Shown here piece after piece: positions 9,371 through 20,214 of a stretch of DNA of 64,000 nucleotides. Each line of letters starts with the position of its first letter. The first letter of the stretch is position 1. The notes under the pieces are model-generated. The model worked only from the letters and a program-made list of their open reading frames with translations, made no database searches and was not told the origin of the DNA. The DNA comes from Reticulitermes speratus. Lineage: Eukaryota; Arthropoda; Insecta; Blattodea; Rhinotermitidae. Position numbers and translations under genes: made by a program. The stretch lies in assembly GCA_021186555.1 (NCBI GenBank), contig JAJKFL010000010.1:4369085-4433084 (forward strand). The letters are read 5' to 3'.

Positions 9371-10015
9371 GAAGTTGGCATGCTTGAATTTAGTTGACGC
9401 AATATCTCGTTACTTCAATGCAGGGTGTGCCTGGTGGCTGAAGTAATACTTAGTCCTCTCCCTAGCGCGCTGTCCATTCTTCTTGTGTCATTTGGCTCCC
9501 CTTCTCACGTTCCACAAAACTTGGGGATGTCTTTCTACCCTCGTGCGATAATAATTTATTGTCGGAGAGGAATTCGTCTTTTGTAGGGTGTTTGTTGGGG
9601 GATGCATGGTTAGTCACACCACCAGTAAACCAGAACTACCAACCAACCAAACTTAGTTAACACACTCGTTCCCAAAAAACATTTGCAAGTGTGTAAAGCT
9701 GACTTTAGAACAAGAAGGACATATCTGTAATCTTTGCTTTTTATCGGTGGAAAAGAAGATTAAGAAAACAAAGAAATTACGAGATGAAAGGACGAAAGAA
9801 TATTTGCAATACATATGTTTATTATGTATTATATATTTAATTTGTATTATATATTAATATATTACATATTATTAGATTATTTTATATATTATATTGCATA
9901 TATTTGATAATATCGAATAATATTTGGTTTATGTATATAATATTTGTTACGGTTTGTTTTAATTTTGTCTTTCATACTCATATATTCCCTCTTCATTCCG
10001 GAAATTTCGAATATA
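9371..10015. other. Unassigned AT-rich DNA
   Basis: No gene or shared repeat seen. The right end is rich in short ATATTA-type words, a low-complexity tract. Confidence 0.4.
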
Positions 10016-10059
10016 TTCATATCTTACACTGTTGAGGATGTAACATTCATTAAATGTTT

Positions 10060-11070
10060 TAAAGCCCAGTGGTTACTATATGTACCGCCATGTTTAACAT
10101 TCACAAATTCTACGTTCTGCCCACACAGTGTATTTATGTGTTTTGTGTGGATCTCAGAACAAACAGCGATTATTTCACTGTACAGCATTAACTGACTGGT
10201 TTGTATAACTGAGACGGAGTGTGTTTACTGCGCGGTACGGACTGTATTTATGTGTTTTGTGTGGATCTCAGAACAAACAGCGATTATTTCACTGTACAGC
10301 ATTAACTGACTGGTTTGTATAACTGAGACGGAGTGTGTTTACTGCGCGGTACGGACTGTATTTATGTGTTTTGTGTGGATCTCAGAACAAACAGCGATTA
10401 TTTCACTGTACAGCATTAACTGACTGGTTTGTATAACTGAGACGGGAGTGTGTTTACTGCGCGGTACGGACTGTATTTATGTGTTTTGTGTGGATCTCAG
10501 AACAAACAGCGATTATTTCACTGTACAGCATTAACTGACTGGTTTGTATAACTGAGACGGATTGTGTTTACTGCGCGGTACGGCTGTATTTATGTGTTTT
10601 GTGTGGATCTCAGAACAAACAGCGATTATTTCACTGTACAACATTAACTGACTGGTTTGTATAACTGAGACGGAGTGTGTTTACTGCGCGGTACGAACTG
10701 TATTTATCTGTTTTATGTGGATCTCAGAACATACAGCGATTATTTCACTATACAACATTAACTGACTGGTTTGTATAACTGAGACGGAGTGTGTTTACTG
10801 CGCGGTACGGACTGTATTTATGTGTTTTGTGTGGATCTCAGAACAAACAGCGATTATTTCACTGTACAACATTAACTGACTGGTTTGTATAACTGAGACG
10901 GAGTGTGTTTACTGCGCGGTACGAACTGTATTTATCTGTTTTATGTGGATCTCAGAACATACAGCGATTATTTCACTGTACAGCATTAACTGACTGGTTT
11001 GTATAACTTAGATGGATTGTGTTTACTGCACGGTACGGACTGGATCTTTAGATATAATTCTTGTTTGATT
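10060..11070. repeat. 114-bp repeat element: flank plus 8 tandem units (10131-11042)
   Basis: Units beginning TATTTATGTGTTTTGTGTGG start at 10131, 10245, 10359, 10474, 10587, 10701, 10815 and 10929. A 70-base left flank (CCCAGTGGTTACTATATGTA to TGCCCACACAGTG) and a short right flank (TCTTTAGATATAATTC) occur again around the arrays at 37.8 and 38.1 kb. A single decayed unit is at 15.1 kb and an inverted copy begins at the window's right edge. The element is thus dispersed with variable unit number. Confidence 0.9.
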
Positions 11071-11333
11071 AAGGCCCTGAGAGAGTAAAAGCTGAAGTCT
11101 GTTAACTTCTGATATTCAGTTCGCTTCCTTTCACGTATATGTTTTGCAGGGTCAATGCGTGCTTCTCTCTCTTCCCATCTCACCTGCAGTCTAGTTGCAT
11201 CTAACGTATATTTCGCGAATTCTGTAGAGACACCTAACTTTATACGATTTTTCGTTCTCACTCGCGTTTTCTGCTTCATTTTCATATTGGCGTGAAACAT
11301 TGCATAACCGAACAAGCCAGAAAACCTTAGCAA

Positions 11334-11582
11334 ATGAGGATGTGTACAATTACGGTAGCCTTATTGGCGGATGTGTTTTGGACTTTTAGTAGCTGCTGGC
11401 TTGCAGGGGCGTCCCCTATTGTTGCTGTTGAAACGACTGACAGATTTATTGCGGATGTGGAACTTACAGCCCTTCATCGGCTTTACCGTCAACATGATCC
11501 TGATGGCAGTGCTAGGGCAAGAGTTGTCTTGATAGCATCCAGTTTTGTATTGATTTCATTGGTCTTAGTTCTTAGCATTAAG
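11334..11582 (+). CDS. Possible coding exon with one transmembrane segment
   Basis: An open frame from ATG at 11334 encodes a hydrophobic start, then ADVELTALHRLYRQHDPDGS and the membrane-like stretch VVLIASSFVLISLVLVLSIK. At 11582 AAG is followed by GTAATT, a good splice donor, so the exon would end in phase 0. Pyrimidine-containing sequence ending CAG at 11441-11443 could be an acceptor, giving a 139-base exon instead. The spacing of an LHRLYRQHD stretch before a first membrane helix loosely recalls membrane adenylyl cyclases, but I cannot confirm this. A SINE-A follows in the putative intron. Confidence 0.35.
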
Positions 11583-11599
11583 GTAATTTGTCCCTGTAA

Positions 11600-11877
11600 G
11601 CGCCATGCAGGCATATAAGGGTATTGGAGGTATAGTTCCATTCATTCTTAAACTCAGTATTATATGGAGGAGAGGGGGCCAGCTTCACGTCATAGCCGCT
11701 TTACTCCCGGGGACAGTGACCCGCCAAACCCATTGTATAGGAGGCTGGGTGGGCCCCATATTCGGTCTGGACACGTGGGGAAAAATCTCTTGTCCCTGTC
11801 GGGAATCTAACAACGATTCTTTGATTGTCTGTCTTGTAGTTTAGTCACTATACTGACTGAGCTATCCCGGCTGTAGC
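11600..11877 (-). repeat. SINE-A, old copy
   Basis: A body and head similar to 6104-6375 are visible (GGAGGCTGGGTGGGCCCC, TTTAGTCACTATACTGACTG, AGCTATCCCGGC) but strongly diverged. The B box region is degenerate. Confidence 0.8.
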
Positions 11878-11996
11878 ATATTTTCTAGGAGCTTTATTTG
11901 AGTTGTTGCGTTCTTTTCTAGCCTCGGATCGTTGTGTCTTCCAGATACAAATGTACTGATTGTGCAGAGAGTGGGCTGATTGGCGTCGGACTATTG

Positions 11997-12493
11997 TAGG
12001 CGCTTTGGCAAAATTGCGAAAAGCGACTATTTGCTTCGTCACCTCTGTCTGTCCACCCCACTCTCCGTCTCCGTGGAACAACTCGGCTCCCACTGGACGG
12101 ATTTTAATGAAATTCGATATTTCAGTATTTTTCTAAAATCTGTCGAGAAAATTCAAGTTTTATTAAAATCTCACAAGAATAACGGGTACTTTACATGAAG
12201 ACCTATGTACATTTATGATAATATCTCACTGAATTATTTTTAGAATAAGAAATGTTTCAGACAAAAGTTGTAGAGAAAATCAAAACACACATTTTATATT
12301 TCAACATTTGCTTTTCAAAATCTTGCCGTTTATGAGATAATATGGAAAAATATGGTAGAGGCCGACAGGCCACATGTGACAGTGTAATATGGCGCATGCG
12401 CTGTTCGTGCTGGACAACTAAAGCTACAGACACACTCTCAGAATATGTAATACATATTTTGCACGGCAAAATTGGTTACGCGAACGCGCCTTA
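11997..12493 (-). mobile_element. MITE-G copy
   Basis: This is the reverse complement of the 22262-22768 copy, with TAGGCGCTTTGGCAAAATTG at one end and CGAACGCGCCTTAA at the other. It shares the TATCTCATAAACGGC and CTTCATGTAAAGTA-type blocks. Confidence 0.8.
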
Positions 12494-12667
12494 ATATTGC
12501 GTTATACGTACATTGCTTGTCTTCGTTTTACATTTCCCTGAAATATGCACTCTATAGAGGAAGGTGCCTTGAATAACATTACCACATCTTAGGAGTAACT
12601 GTTCTTGCAATGATAAATCAGATCAAGTCTTTGGGGATATTGCATCATGTCGACTGGTAAATATTTA

Positions 12668-12704
12668 CCGACGTTTCGAAAAATCTTAGTCGTTTCACCT
12701 TCAG
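12668..12704 (-). ncRNA. Hammerhead-like motif (copy F)
   Basis: Minus strand: CTGAAGGT, stem GAAA/TTTC, then GAAACGTC and GGTAAATATTTACC. The core has G where A is conserved, so it is probably inactive. CACC before the core can pair with GGT after GTC. It sits beside a LINE-1 fragment and no foldback arms are obvious. Confidence 0.25.
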
Positions 12705-12749
12705 GGTGAAGCATCCTGAAAGGAGACTCTTGTTCGTATTTCAACCTAC

Positions 12750-12935
12750 AATTTAATATCCACCCATCTAAGCCTAGGTCTTCCAAGTGGTCTTTTATTT
12801 TCAGCTTTTCCCACCAAAGCCATCTATGCATTTCTGTCCTCGAGTGTGCCACATGCCCCGCCCATCTCATCATCCTTAGTTGATTACTTGAGTAACATTT
12901 GCTGAGGAGTGTAAATTATGACGTTCCTCATTACG
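12750..12935 (-). pseudogene. LINE-1 RT C-terminal fragment
   Basis: The minus strand gives [20 protein letters not shown] and further LEDLGLDGW-like sequence, a diverged relative of the [12 protein letters not shown] family. No 3' tail is attached. Confidence 0.7.
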
Positions 12936-12998
12936 TAATTTTCTCCAGTGTGCTAGTAACTATTAGCAGTGGAAATAACGATTAATTAACGTGGCTGT

Positions 12999-13344
12999 GT
13001 CGACCTCGGTGGACTAGTGGTTAGCGTGCTCGCCACTGGACCCAAGGTTCGCGGGTTCGATCCCGACCGAGGTCGATGGATTTTTAAGGGTGATAAATAT
13101 CGGAGGGGAAGTAAAGCCGTCGGTCCCATGTCGTAGATTTATGAATAGAGATGTTTCGTAAGCAAAATTCAGCGGCCATTTCTCACCCAAGTCTCCTGAT
13201 TGACTGCTAGATGGCTCTGGCAGTCATATCAGGATGAGTAGAAATTGTGCAGTCAGTGGACTGGTCACCCACTACAGAATGCACACTTCCAGACCAAAAA
13301 ACCTCTGAAAGGAGGCCAGCGGAGCGACAGGAGTACAATAATAA
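12999..13344 (+). mobile_element. SINE-B with internal deletion and TSD
   Basis: The complete tRNA-like head (CTCGGTGGACTAGTGGTTAG, GGTTCGATCCC) is followed by a body lacking about 80 bases relative to 4391-4811. The flanks TAACGTGGCTGT (12987-12998) and TAACGAGGCTGT (13345-13356) differ at one base, so the copy is older than the 4.4 kb one. Confidence 0.88.
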
Positions 13345-13424
13345 TAACGAGGCTGTAATGACCAGAGTAGGCTATCAGACATATCCTTAAGGAAAACTTT
13401 AAACATGAAACCGAAAATAGCTTC

Positions 13425-13612
13425 ATGGAACAGAGTCCTTCTTGAGAAGCTGATAGTTGCTTAGCTAGTCAAGAAATTCCAGGGAACCCGAAAGTTTATT
13501 ACCGAGTTCACCAGAACACGCCACCTGTCGCTATCCTGAGCCAGATCAATCCAGTCCACACTCACCCCCAACCAATTTCTTTGAGATAAATTTTAATATT
13601 ATCCTCAGTAAT
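13425..13612 (-). pseudogene. LINE-1 3' tail fragment
   Basis: It matches the reverse complement of the LINE-1 3' end (CAGAGTCCTTCTTGAGAAGC, CTAGTCAAGAAATTCC, CTGTCGCTATCCTGAGCC). It is short and strongly diverged. Confidence 0.75.
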
Positions 13613-13982
13613 TCAAAAATAAATTTTTTTTTTTTGTGATGGTGGACATGCTACTTGAACGTGGTCCAGCCGACAGAATCTATACAAATGATACTAACCA
13701 CAATATAATATTAATATCTTAAGATGTTAGGACAGGCGTATACCAATAACAGCCTCAGTCATAATGCTTACATTTTTGTCCAAGTTATAGCACCAAAGAC
13801 GAGCTGAACCTAACCAAAGGATCGCTTGAATGAGATAAGTTCTTGAAATGGTAGAAGAAGAGATGAGTTAGATCAGCTTCTGAAAGAATTGTGAAGGGTC
13901 AGAGTAAAGGGGAATTGGAAGGGTCAAGGAGAAATGACACTACAGCGAAGGACGTGGATAGGGGATGGAGAAGTAGGAAATA
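13613..13982. other. Unassigned DNA with a poly(T) run
   Basis: No shared repeat or exon-like frame recognised. Confidence 0.35.
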
Positions 13983-14385
13983 CAGAGCATACACAAAAGA
14001 ATGGTGCGGTTTCAAAAGTGAATAAAAAAATGTATGTCTCACATTACACGGGCACAACATACACCGTCAGCGGCGGCAACTGTCCAAGTTTCTCATGCGC
14101 GTTTATGTACCACAATTACCCACGTCCATCCATGAAATTCGTGATCGGATAACGCATGCACTGCAGGCCATTACAGCGGACATGCTACACCGGGTCTGGG
14201 ATGAGTTTGATTACCGTGTGGATGTGTGTCATGTGACCCAGGGTGCACACATTGAAGGATTGTAATTACCGAATGAGAAACTTGGACAGTTGCCGCCGCT
14301 GATGGTGTATGTTGTGCCCGTGTAAGGTGAGAAATACATTTTTTATTCACTTTTGATACCGCACCATTCTTTTGTGTATGCCCTG
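13983..14385 (+). mobile_element. 403-bp deletion derivative of a Tc1/mariner-type element
   Basis: The TIR CAGAGCATACACAAAAGAAT extends inward to about 120 bases of inverted similarity (ACATACACCGTCAGCGGCGG and its inverse). TA dinucleotides flank it (13981-13982, 14386-14387). Unlike the short copies at 3.6 and 43.3 kb, it still carries the transposase C-terminus at 14146-14265. It therefore links those MITEs to their coding parent. Confidence 0.88.
14146..14265 (+). pseudogene. Tc1/mariner-type transposase, C-terminal remnant
   Basis: The frame reads RITHALQAITADMLHRVWDE, then FDYRVDVCHVTQGAHIEGL and a stop. The pattern ...(M)L.RVW.E.(D/E)YR.DVC..T.GAHIE.. is the familiar end of transposases from insect Tc1/mariner-like elements. 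No catalytic DDE residues are present. It lies centrally in a 403-bp element with matching TIRs. Confidence 0.75.
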
Positions 14386-14626
14386 TATATAGTTTAATCA
14401 GTGAGGTTTTGATACCCCCCAAAGGTGACGATATTTCGGTTTCCATAACAACGAATGGATTCAACAATTCAATATATGCCGTTACTGCAGTGTGGCTTGG
14501 GGTTAGTACTGTACTTGGACTGAAAGGGAAGTCTGGGTAGGATGGTGTGTACGGTGTCAGGTACGCTTAAAAGTGTTGGTCTTATGGGTATTACACTATG
14601 TAGTGAATACTGTAAAAAAAGTTAAA

Positions 14627-14905
14627 GCAATCCCATTAGAGGCCTGGACAGGCCCTTCGGGGTCCAGGAGGTTGAGGCTCCCAGATTTATAGACAATCGG
14701 CATATGAAGGTGATAAGGTTGTCAGCCTTACGCACCGGCCGCCTTTACCCCCCGGAAATATTCCTGGTATTCATTTCTGTTAGAGGTTGAGTCAAGGATT
14801 AGGTCAATGAAAAATTCCAATGACACCTATAGCGAATCGAACCCGCGACCTTTCGGCTTGTAGCGTAGTGCCTAAAAGCAACTGCGTCACCGCGTGCCCG
14901 CAGTG
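14627..14905 (-). repeat. SINE-D (tRNA-derived)
   Basis: The minus strand begins GGGCACGCGGTGACGCAGTT (A box) and holds GGTCGCGGGTTCGATTCGC (B box). Its body is shared with 21804-22032 (AAGGCGGCCGGTG, GGGAGCCTCAACCTCCTGG). It ends by a short A-rich tail. Substitutions are frequent, so it is an old copy. Confidence 0.82.
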
Positions 14906-15069
14906 ACTACTGTATTACTTCGAATTTAAGAAGCGCCTTTTTTTTTCAACTGTCTATCAAATTCGAGGTGTTATTTTTTACTCTTCGAAAGCCTCCGAAA
15001 CATAATTTTCCTCGAAGAGGAAAATTGGAATAGTATTGGGTCCACTTGGGCCGATGATTGAGGCGACAG

Positions 15070-15195
15070 GAAGTGACACATAATGAGTGTATCTCAGAAC
15101 AAAGATTGATTATTTCACTGTACAGCATTAAATGACTAGTTTTTATAACCGAGACGGAGCGTGTTTACAGCGCGGTACGGACTGAATTTATATAT
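15070..15195 (+). repeat. Single decayed unit of the 114-bp repeat
   Basis: It shows ATCTCAGAACAAAGATTGAT, TTTCACTGTACAGCATTAAA and GCGCGGTACGGACTGAATTT. This is one diverged unit with right-flank-like sequence behind it. Confidence 0.85.
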
Positions 15196-15650
15196 AATGT
15201 ATATTAATCTTTAGAGCTGAGATTAGTAAATTTTACGGAGAGTGAAATGTATATGCTTGTAAAAATGTTTTTACTTAAATTCCCTTTTTAAAAGTGGAGT
15301 GTGTCTTAAATTAGAGGGCGTCTTAAATTCGAAGTAATACTGTAAGTTTTTTCAGATATTTCAGAGGAACTTGCTGCCTCTAGCTCCATAACGACTGAAA
15401 TAGTTTTAGGTGGATCCTGGGACATATGGGAAGATGAAATGTTTTTATTATGTAGGAAGGTTGCAAGGACTGTGGCCGATCCGAGACCGTCCGCTGTTAT
15501 AGACTAAATACAGCGCTTACACGTGCTTCCCATTTCATAATATAGGGGGCAGTGGGAGAACAGAAACGTCTTGCGAAAATTTTAACGAAATTCCGGGTTA
15601 CGTAAATGCCGGGGACCTACTCAGCAACTACCAGTGTTCATGTCATGTGT
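15196..15650. other. Unassigned DNA
   Basis: Nothing recognised besides the short direct similarity between 14938-14960 and 15285-15350 (TTAAATT.GA.G rich). Confidence 0.3.
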
Positions 15651-16043
15651 TCATGTTCACAATTTTTCCTCGTGTGTGGGGGGGGGGGGGGGAGGGGTGG
15701 CTGACCCTGAGGCTATATATAATTTATGTTTGATTTTAAAAATTGTGTTAAAAAATCATGTAATTACAACATAACACTGTTTGCAACTGCATTTATATAC
15801 ATACGGATATAACTATATGTTCCATGACTCAATCACAGTGTCCTATCTGTTTTTTTTTATTTTATTAATCTATTTTTCAAAATTCTAATGTGTTAGTCAT
15901 CAGCTGATTTCAATGGTTGATTTCGGCTGAAGGGGAAATCATGCAAAACTTTTGATATCATAATAGTTACAAAATACGTTTTTTTTTTAAATTTCGGTTC
16001 TGGGGGGTTTAGGGGGGCTGCAGTCCCCCTTGTGCGCCCCTGG
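15651..16043. repeat. hAT-like MITE with G-rich ends (copy 1)
   Basis: The same order of blocks occurs at 36105-36519: poly(G), GTGGCTGACC, GCATTTATATACATA, ACATGTTCCATGACT-like, a T-rich middle, GGGGGCTGCAGTCCCCC and a terminal GCGCCCCTGG. The ends resemble the CAGGGGCG termini of many hAT MITEs. There is no coding sequence. The TSD is unclear. Confidence 0.65.
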
Positions 16044-17319
16044 TTGATGTAGTACAGACCTATCCCGTGTACTTAATATTTCAAACTACAGGTGACATTC
16101 ATGCTGCACGGGCACACCATCATTATAGAGAACAGCGTATATATTTATTGTGCTTTCATTTTTGTGTCTCTTGCCAGCGCCCTTCCAAAATATTCCGCCC
16201 GCAGGCTATTTTGTTGACTGTTGGGCCTAATTATTTCCCGTTTCTGCATGCATTTCTTCTTCGTACATATGTTTATTAGACATAATTTTAATTCAACATT
16301 TTGCCTTCTCGGGACCATATAAATAGTGGCCTCCAGGTTGGGGGTTGGGCGTGCGGTGACATCCTCCTCTTGTGAAAACTCAATTGTCTTGAAACTCTGG
16401 CAACAGGGTGGCCATGAAATCGTGCCGAAGCGCTGTACAGAAGATGGTATAAATAAAGGAGACAGATTTCCGCGTAATGCAGGTTCCGTTTTAGATATTG
16501 TAATGTATGCAGTTAGCAATTAATATTTCATAACCTTCAGTTTTGTGTTGGAGAGTGAATAATGGTGTTGGCTGCACACTTCATGTTTTTTTTAGTGACG
16601 ATGAATCATTAACTTCCACTAGCTGAACTAATTCGCTGCTCGCCCAAGGTTCAAGGCCACAGTACACAAGGTGTACAGGGGTTAGTTATGGGGGTTTTCT
16701 TAGCGAACAAGACTCCTTGCTCCCTCTTTCTACATTGCTTCTATCTGTCCAATAAATTTCACACCAACTCCAACATTCTTTTTTTTTCTTTTTTTAGTCG
16801 TCCTTTCCTCCTAGCCTTTCTTGCCTATTCCTTTTCGTCGAATTTCAAAAGAAATCCATTTGGGATGCTTGGGCATGCTAAAAGTGAGGGTTTGAGGTGG
16901 TATTTAGAATTTACCGGGCCAGCGATTTTCAATGGCTTTTGGGTTGGGTCCAAAGTCACAATCAGCACCGCATTTGGGGGACGAGTCGGGGGGATGAGGG
17001 GAGCTTAACTTAAAAGAGAAATGGTGTAGTTTTCACGTCGACAAATTGCTGTCTACTTCCTCCCTTCCAGAATCACTTTATCCCTTGCTGTCGGTGTGGG
17101 CAGAGGAACGATCTTTGCTCTTGTCTGGCTAAATAATTTTGTTGTAGAAAATTCTCTGGTAAGAAATTGACTAGCAAGACGAAGTCAGTTTTAGAAATCC
17201 GTCCTATAGAAGCAAATATGAGCTGTGGGCAGAAAATTTGCTTGTAAATTGCTTTTATAAACTGACAGTTTACTACGGGAGACTTCGTTTTGTAATTCTG
17301 CGTCTTACACCTAGAATTT
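16044..17319. other. Unassigned DNA
   Basis: About 1.3 kb with no shared repeat. Several open frames of 65-124 codons exist on both strands (for example 16688-17008 plus, with a hydrophobic stretch), but none has splice-like borders or recognisable domains. Confidence 0.4.
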
Positions 17320-17625
17320 CCTCAACTTACGAGGAACTGTATGAGACAGGGGAGGTGTATACAAGGTTTTGGTGGGGAGACTGAGGGAAAGAGACCACTT
17401 GGAAGATCTAGGCGGAGATGGAAGGATAATATTAAAATGGATCTTCAATAAGTGTGGATGGGGGCATGGACTTGTTGATTTGACTCAGGATAGGGACAGG
17501 TGGCGGGCTCTTGTGAATGCGGTAATGAACCTACAGGTTCTATAAAATGCGGGGAATTTCTTGACTAGCTAAGGACCTGTTAACTTCTCAGGAAGGACTC
17601 TGCTCCATGGAGTTAGTTAGTTAGG
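17320..17625 (+). pseudogene. LINE-1 3' end fragment
   Basis: It is similar at nucleotide level to 18780-19060: GTGTATACAAGGTTTTGGTG, GATAATATTAAAATGGATCT and GGACAGGTGGCGGGCTCTTG, ending CATGGAGTTAGTTAG. Frameshifts break the coding region. Confidence 0.85.
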
Positions 17626-18440
17626 GGGAACTCTATTTCTTGTGTGGTGTAACACGTGAAATTCTTTCTGAACAGAGACGGTAAAATGTTTCACGCGGTA
17701 AAAGCATAACTAAAGTTCACTTAAGTTGTAAGTTCCATAAGTTTCGGCATCACATTTCAGATATTCGTATACACAGGGTTTTCAGGACAACGAAATTACG
17801 CCAAGTTACGAGCGCGCTTGTGTCTGCCGTTTTGTCTGCCATCTAATAGCATCACTTCTGTTTGTTTCCTATATTAAACCTGTATTATACATACGTTTAT
17901 ATTGTGTGTGTTTTAATTAGCAAGGCGCACTGTGCATTTTATGTTTAATTACCGTTATTTATATCACTTGGCCTTCTTTCGAATACTTGCACACGCGCGC
18001 GCATTTATGTATGTAAATGTCGCTACAATTTCTGTTATTTATAATTCATGTGCTTTGTAGGAACGAGATACCTCACTAGCTGAGCTGTACATAGCTGCAG
18101 TCGGCACGGCGTGGTCGCTGTTAGGTTCACCTCGGAACGGCCAGGCAGCGTATACCTGTTTCAAAAACATTTACTGTGTTGGGAGTACGTTCATAGCTTC
18201 AGTCAGTGTGGACGTTTTTTAAACGGATAGAACACGCCCCATGGTGCGTGCGCAGCTCGCCTTCCCCCCCCCCCCCCCCCCCCATCGCGCCAACAACTAG
18301 CATCTAATCCGGCCACTACTATACAATACACCGTACCTTACGTTTTGCATTTAAATTAATTACAAGTTTTCGCTTGACATTCTGTGTTAGATGACGGGGA
18401 ATCAATTCACTGTAGCGGCATTTCAACGCAACCAAAACAT
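17626..18440. other. Unassigned DNA with a C-run at 18264-18282
   Basis: No repeat family member or exon-like frame recognised. Confidence 0.4.
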
Positions 18441-18509
18441 ATTTCTTGTTCTCCCAGCCATCTACCGTCGATATTCTTTGTAAAATGGCTGAACATTTAT
18501 ATCTGGTGT

Positions 18510-19037
18510 CGAGCTTAAATACTATAATTTTGCCTGTTGTTTTGTATGAGTGTGAAACTTGGTCTCTCACACTGAGGGACGAACGTAGGCTGAGGGTGTT
18601 CGAGAATAGGGTGCTGAGGAGGATATTTGGGCCTAAGAGGGACGGGGTAACAGGGGAGTGGAGAAGACTGCATAACGAGGAACTTAATGATCTGTACTCA
18701 TCACCAAATATTATTCGGGTGATCAAATCAAGAAGAATGAGGTGGGCGGGGCATGTAGCACGTATGGGTGAGGGGAGAGGTGCATACAGGATTTTGGTGA
18801 GGAGACTTGAGGGAAGGAGACCACTTAGAAGACCCAGGCATAGATGGGAGGATAATATTAAAATGTATCTTCAAGAAGTGTGATGGGGAGCATGGACTGG
18901 ATTGATATGGCTCAGGATAGGGACAGGTGGCGGGCTGTTGTGAATACGGTAATGAACCTTCGGGTTCCTTAAAACGCGGGGAATTTCTTGACTAGCTGAC
19001 GACCTGTTAGCTTCTGTAGAAGGACTGTGCTACATGG

Positions 19038-19068
<31 letters not shown>
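18510..19068 (+). pseudogene. LINE-1 ORF2 C-terminus and 3' tail, best-preserved copy
   Basis: An open frame gives [60 protein letters not shown] and [20 protein letters not shown], then [16 protein letters not shown] before a stop at 18881-18883. This is the C-terminal part that follows the RT domain in RTE-like non-LTR elements (the LYG.E.W.L...RRL..FE.R.LRRI pattern). The 3' UTR ends in (TTAG)n at about 19038-19068, a microsatellite tail. The RT catalytic YXDD region is missing. Confidence 0.85.
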
Positions 19069-19086
19069 CTAGCTTAAGTAGAATTA

Positions 19087-19256
19087 CAGTCGAACTCGGT
19101 TATAACGTCATGAAACGGACTGAATATTTTGTGTCGTTATAAACGAGTGTTGTTATAACCGAGGAGTATAATGTTACGGTTAACAGTGAGGAATTAATTG
19201 GTACCACAGAATATCTGACGCTATAGACGAGGTGTCGTTATAACCGGGTTTGACTC
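19087..19256. mobile_element. pogo-type MITE (TIR CAGTCGAACTCGGTTATAAC)
   Basis: The ends CAGTCGAACTCGG and CCGGGTTTGACTC are inverted and TA flanks both sides. CAGT(C/A)GAAC..CGGTTAT termini with TA target sites are typical of pogo/Tigger elements. The interior holds repeated GTTATAAC/GTCGTTATAA words that form further inverted pairs. Copies are at 28.3, 29.6 (partial), 37.2 and 41.5 kb. Confidence 0.82.
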
Positions 19257-19740
19257 TACATGTGTGTGGAGCTTTTAAGTACGCACTATTCTTTGCACAC
19301 GTTGTAATGGCGTATGAAAAGAGAAAAAAAAACGAGTGCGAGAGAATGGGCAGATAAATATTGGAAGTGTTAATGCAAGGAGGGCAGCTAGAGCAAGAAT
19401 ATGGACAACGAAGCGAATTATTCCTTTCCATGTTTTTCTCACGAAATATCGTGGTTAGAAACAAAACCACTTCTGGTTTCTCTTTCACCTGTTATTTGAG
19501 ACTAGTGAAATAGGAAAGGTGCTCATCCATCTACCAAAAATAGAGTTAATTAATTGTGGCTGTTGCAGTGTTATTACTTCTGACAGTAAAAATATTTGAT
19601 ACAGATTCGCTGGAAATGAAACTTGGAAAGTGTTTATAAGGAAGACAGTTTTTACTGTACCCACTGCAGCGTTGTACTAGCGTAACACTGCTGAGTTATT
19701 TAGAAGTACACTCTTTGTACTGCAGTGTACATTAGTTTTG
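19257..19740. other. Unassigned DNA
   Basis: No shared repeat or exon-like frame recognised. Confidence 0.35.
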
Positions 19741-19759
19741 CTGAAGATGAGAATACCAA

Positions 19760-20016
19760 TTTTTTTTTCTATGGCTCGACAGCCTGGGCCTCCTCTTTTC
19801 ATCGAGGTTTCACGATCACACACATTTAGACACACCACAGTCGGTAGGACTCCTCTGGACGAGGGACCAGCCCGTCGCAGAGACCTCTACCTGACAACAC
19901 ACAACACTCACAACAGACAGACATCCATGCCCCCGGTGGGATTCGAACCCACGATCCTAGTAAGAGAGCGGCCGAAGAACCACGCCTTAGACCGCACGGC
20001 CACTGGGATAGGCAGA
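19760..20016 (-). mobile_element. SINE-C (tRNA-Leu/Ser-like head)
   Basis: On the minus strand CCAGTGGCCGTGCGGTCTAA (A box) is followed by GTGGGTTCGAATCCCACCG (B box), a body with GAGGTCTCTGCGACGGG and a T-rich junction at the left. The near-duplicate flanks GAGAATACCAATTT and GAGAATATGAATTT (about 19748 and 20018) look like a TSD with two changes. Confidence 0.88.
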
Positions 20017-20214
20017 GAATATGAATTTACTCTCAGAATATCTGACATGAATAGCCTATATACATTACCAAGCGAACAGCTGACGTGTACAATGCAAGTA
20101 CTAATAGTGCAATGTCTTTTTGCTGCCGTTAGCTGTTATTTGTTTCCGCAGAACGTAATTGTATCATAAAATAAGTTTCCACTGTTGATTAATAAGTAAA
20201 ATATAAAAGGATCT

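Noticed and set aside
10986..11333. 115-codon minus-strand open frame
   Set aside because: It overlaps the 114-bp array, has no recognisable domain and lies back to back with the better-supported plus-strand exon candidate.
15672..15690. G-quadruplex regulatory element
   Set aside because: The G-run belongs to a dispersed MITE-like repeat (second copy at 36.13 kb), and nothing ties it to a promoter.
18446..18883. Host protein-coding gene
   Set aside because: The product is a retrotransposon ORF2 C-terminus shared by about ten fragments in the window.
19030..19068. Telomeric repeat
   Set aside because: The repeat is TTAG, not the insect TTAGG, and it is the 3' tail of a LINE.
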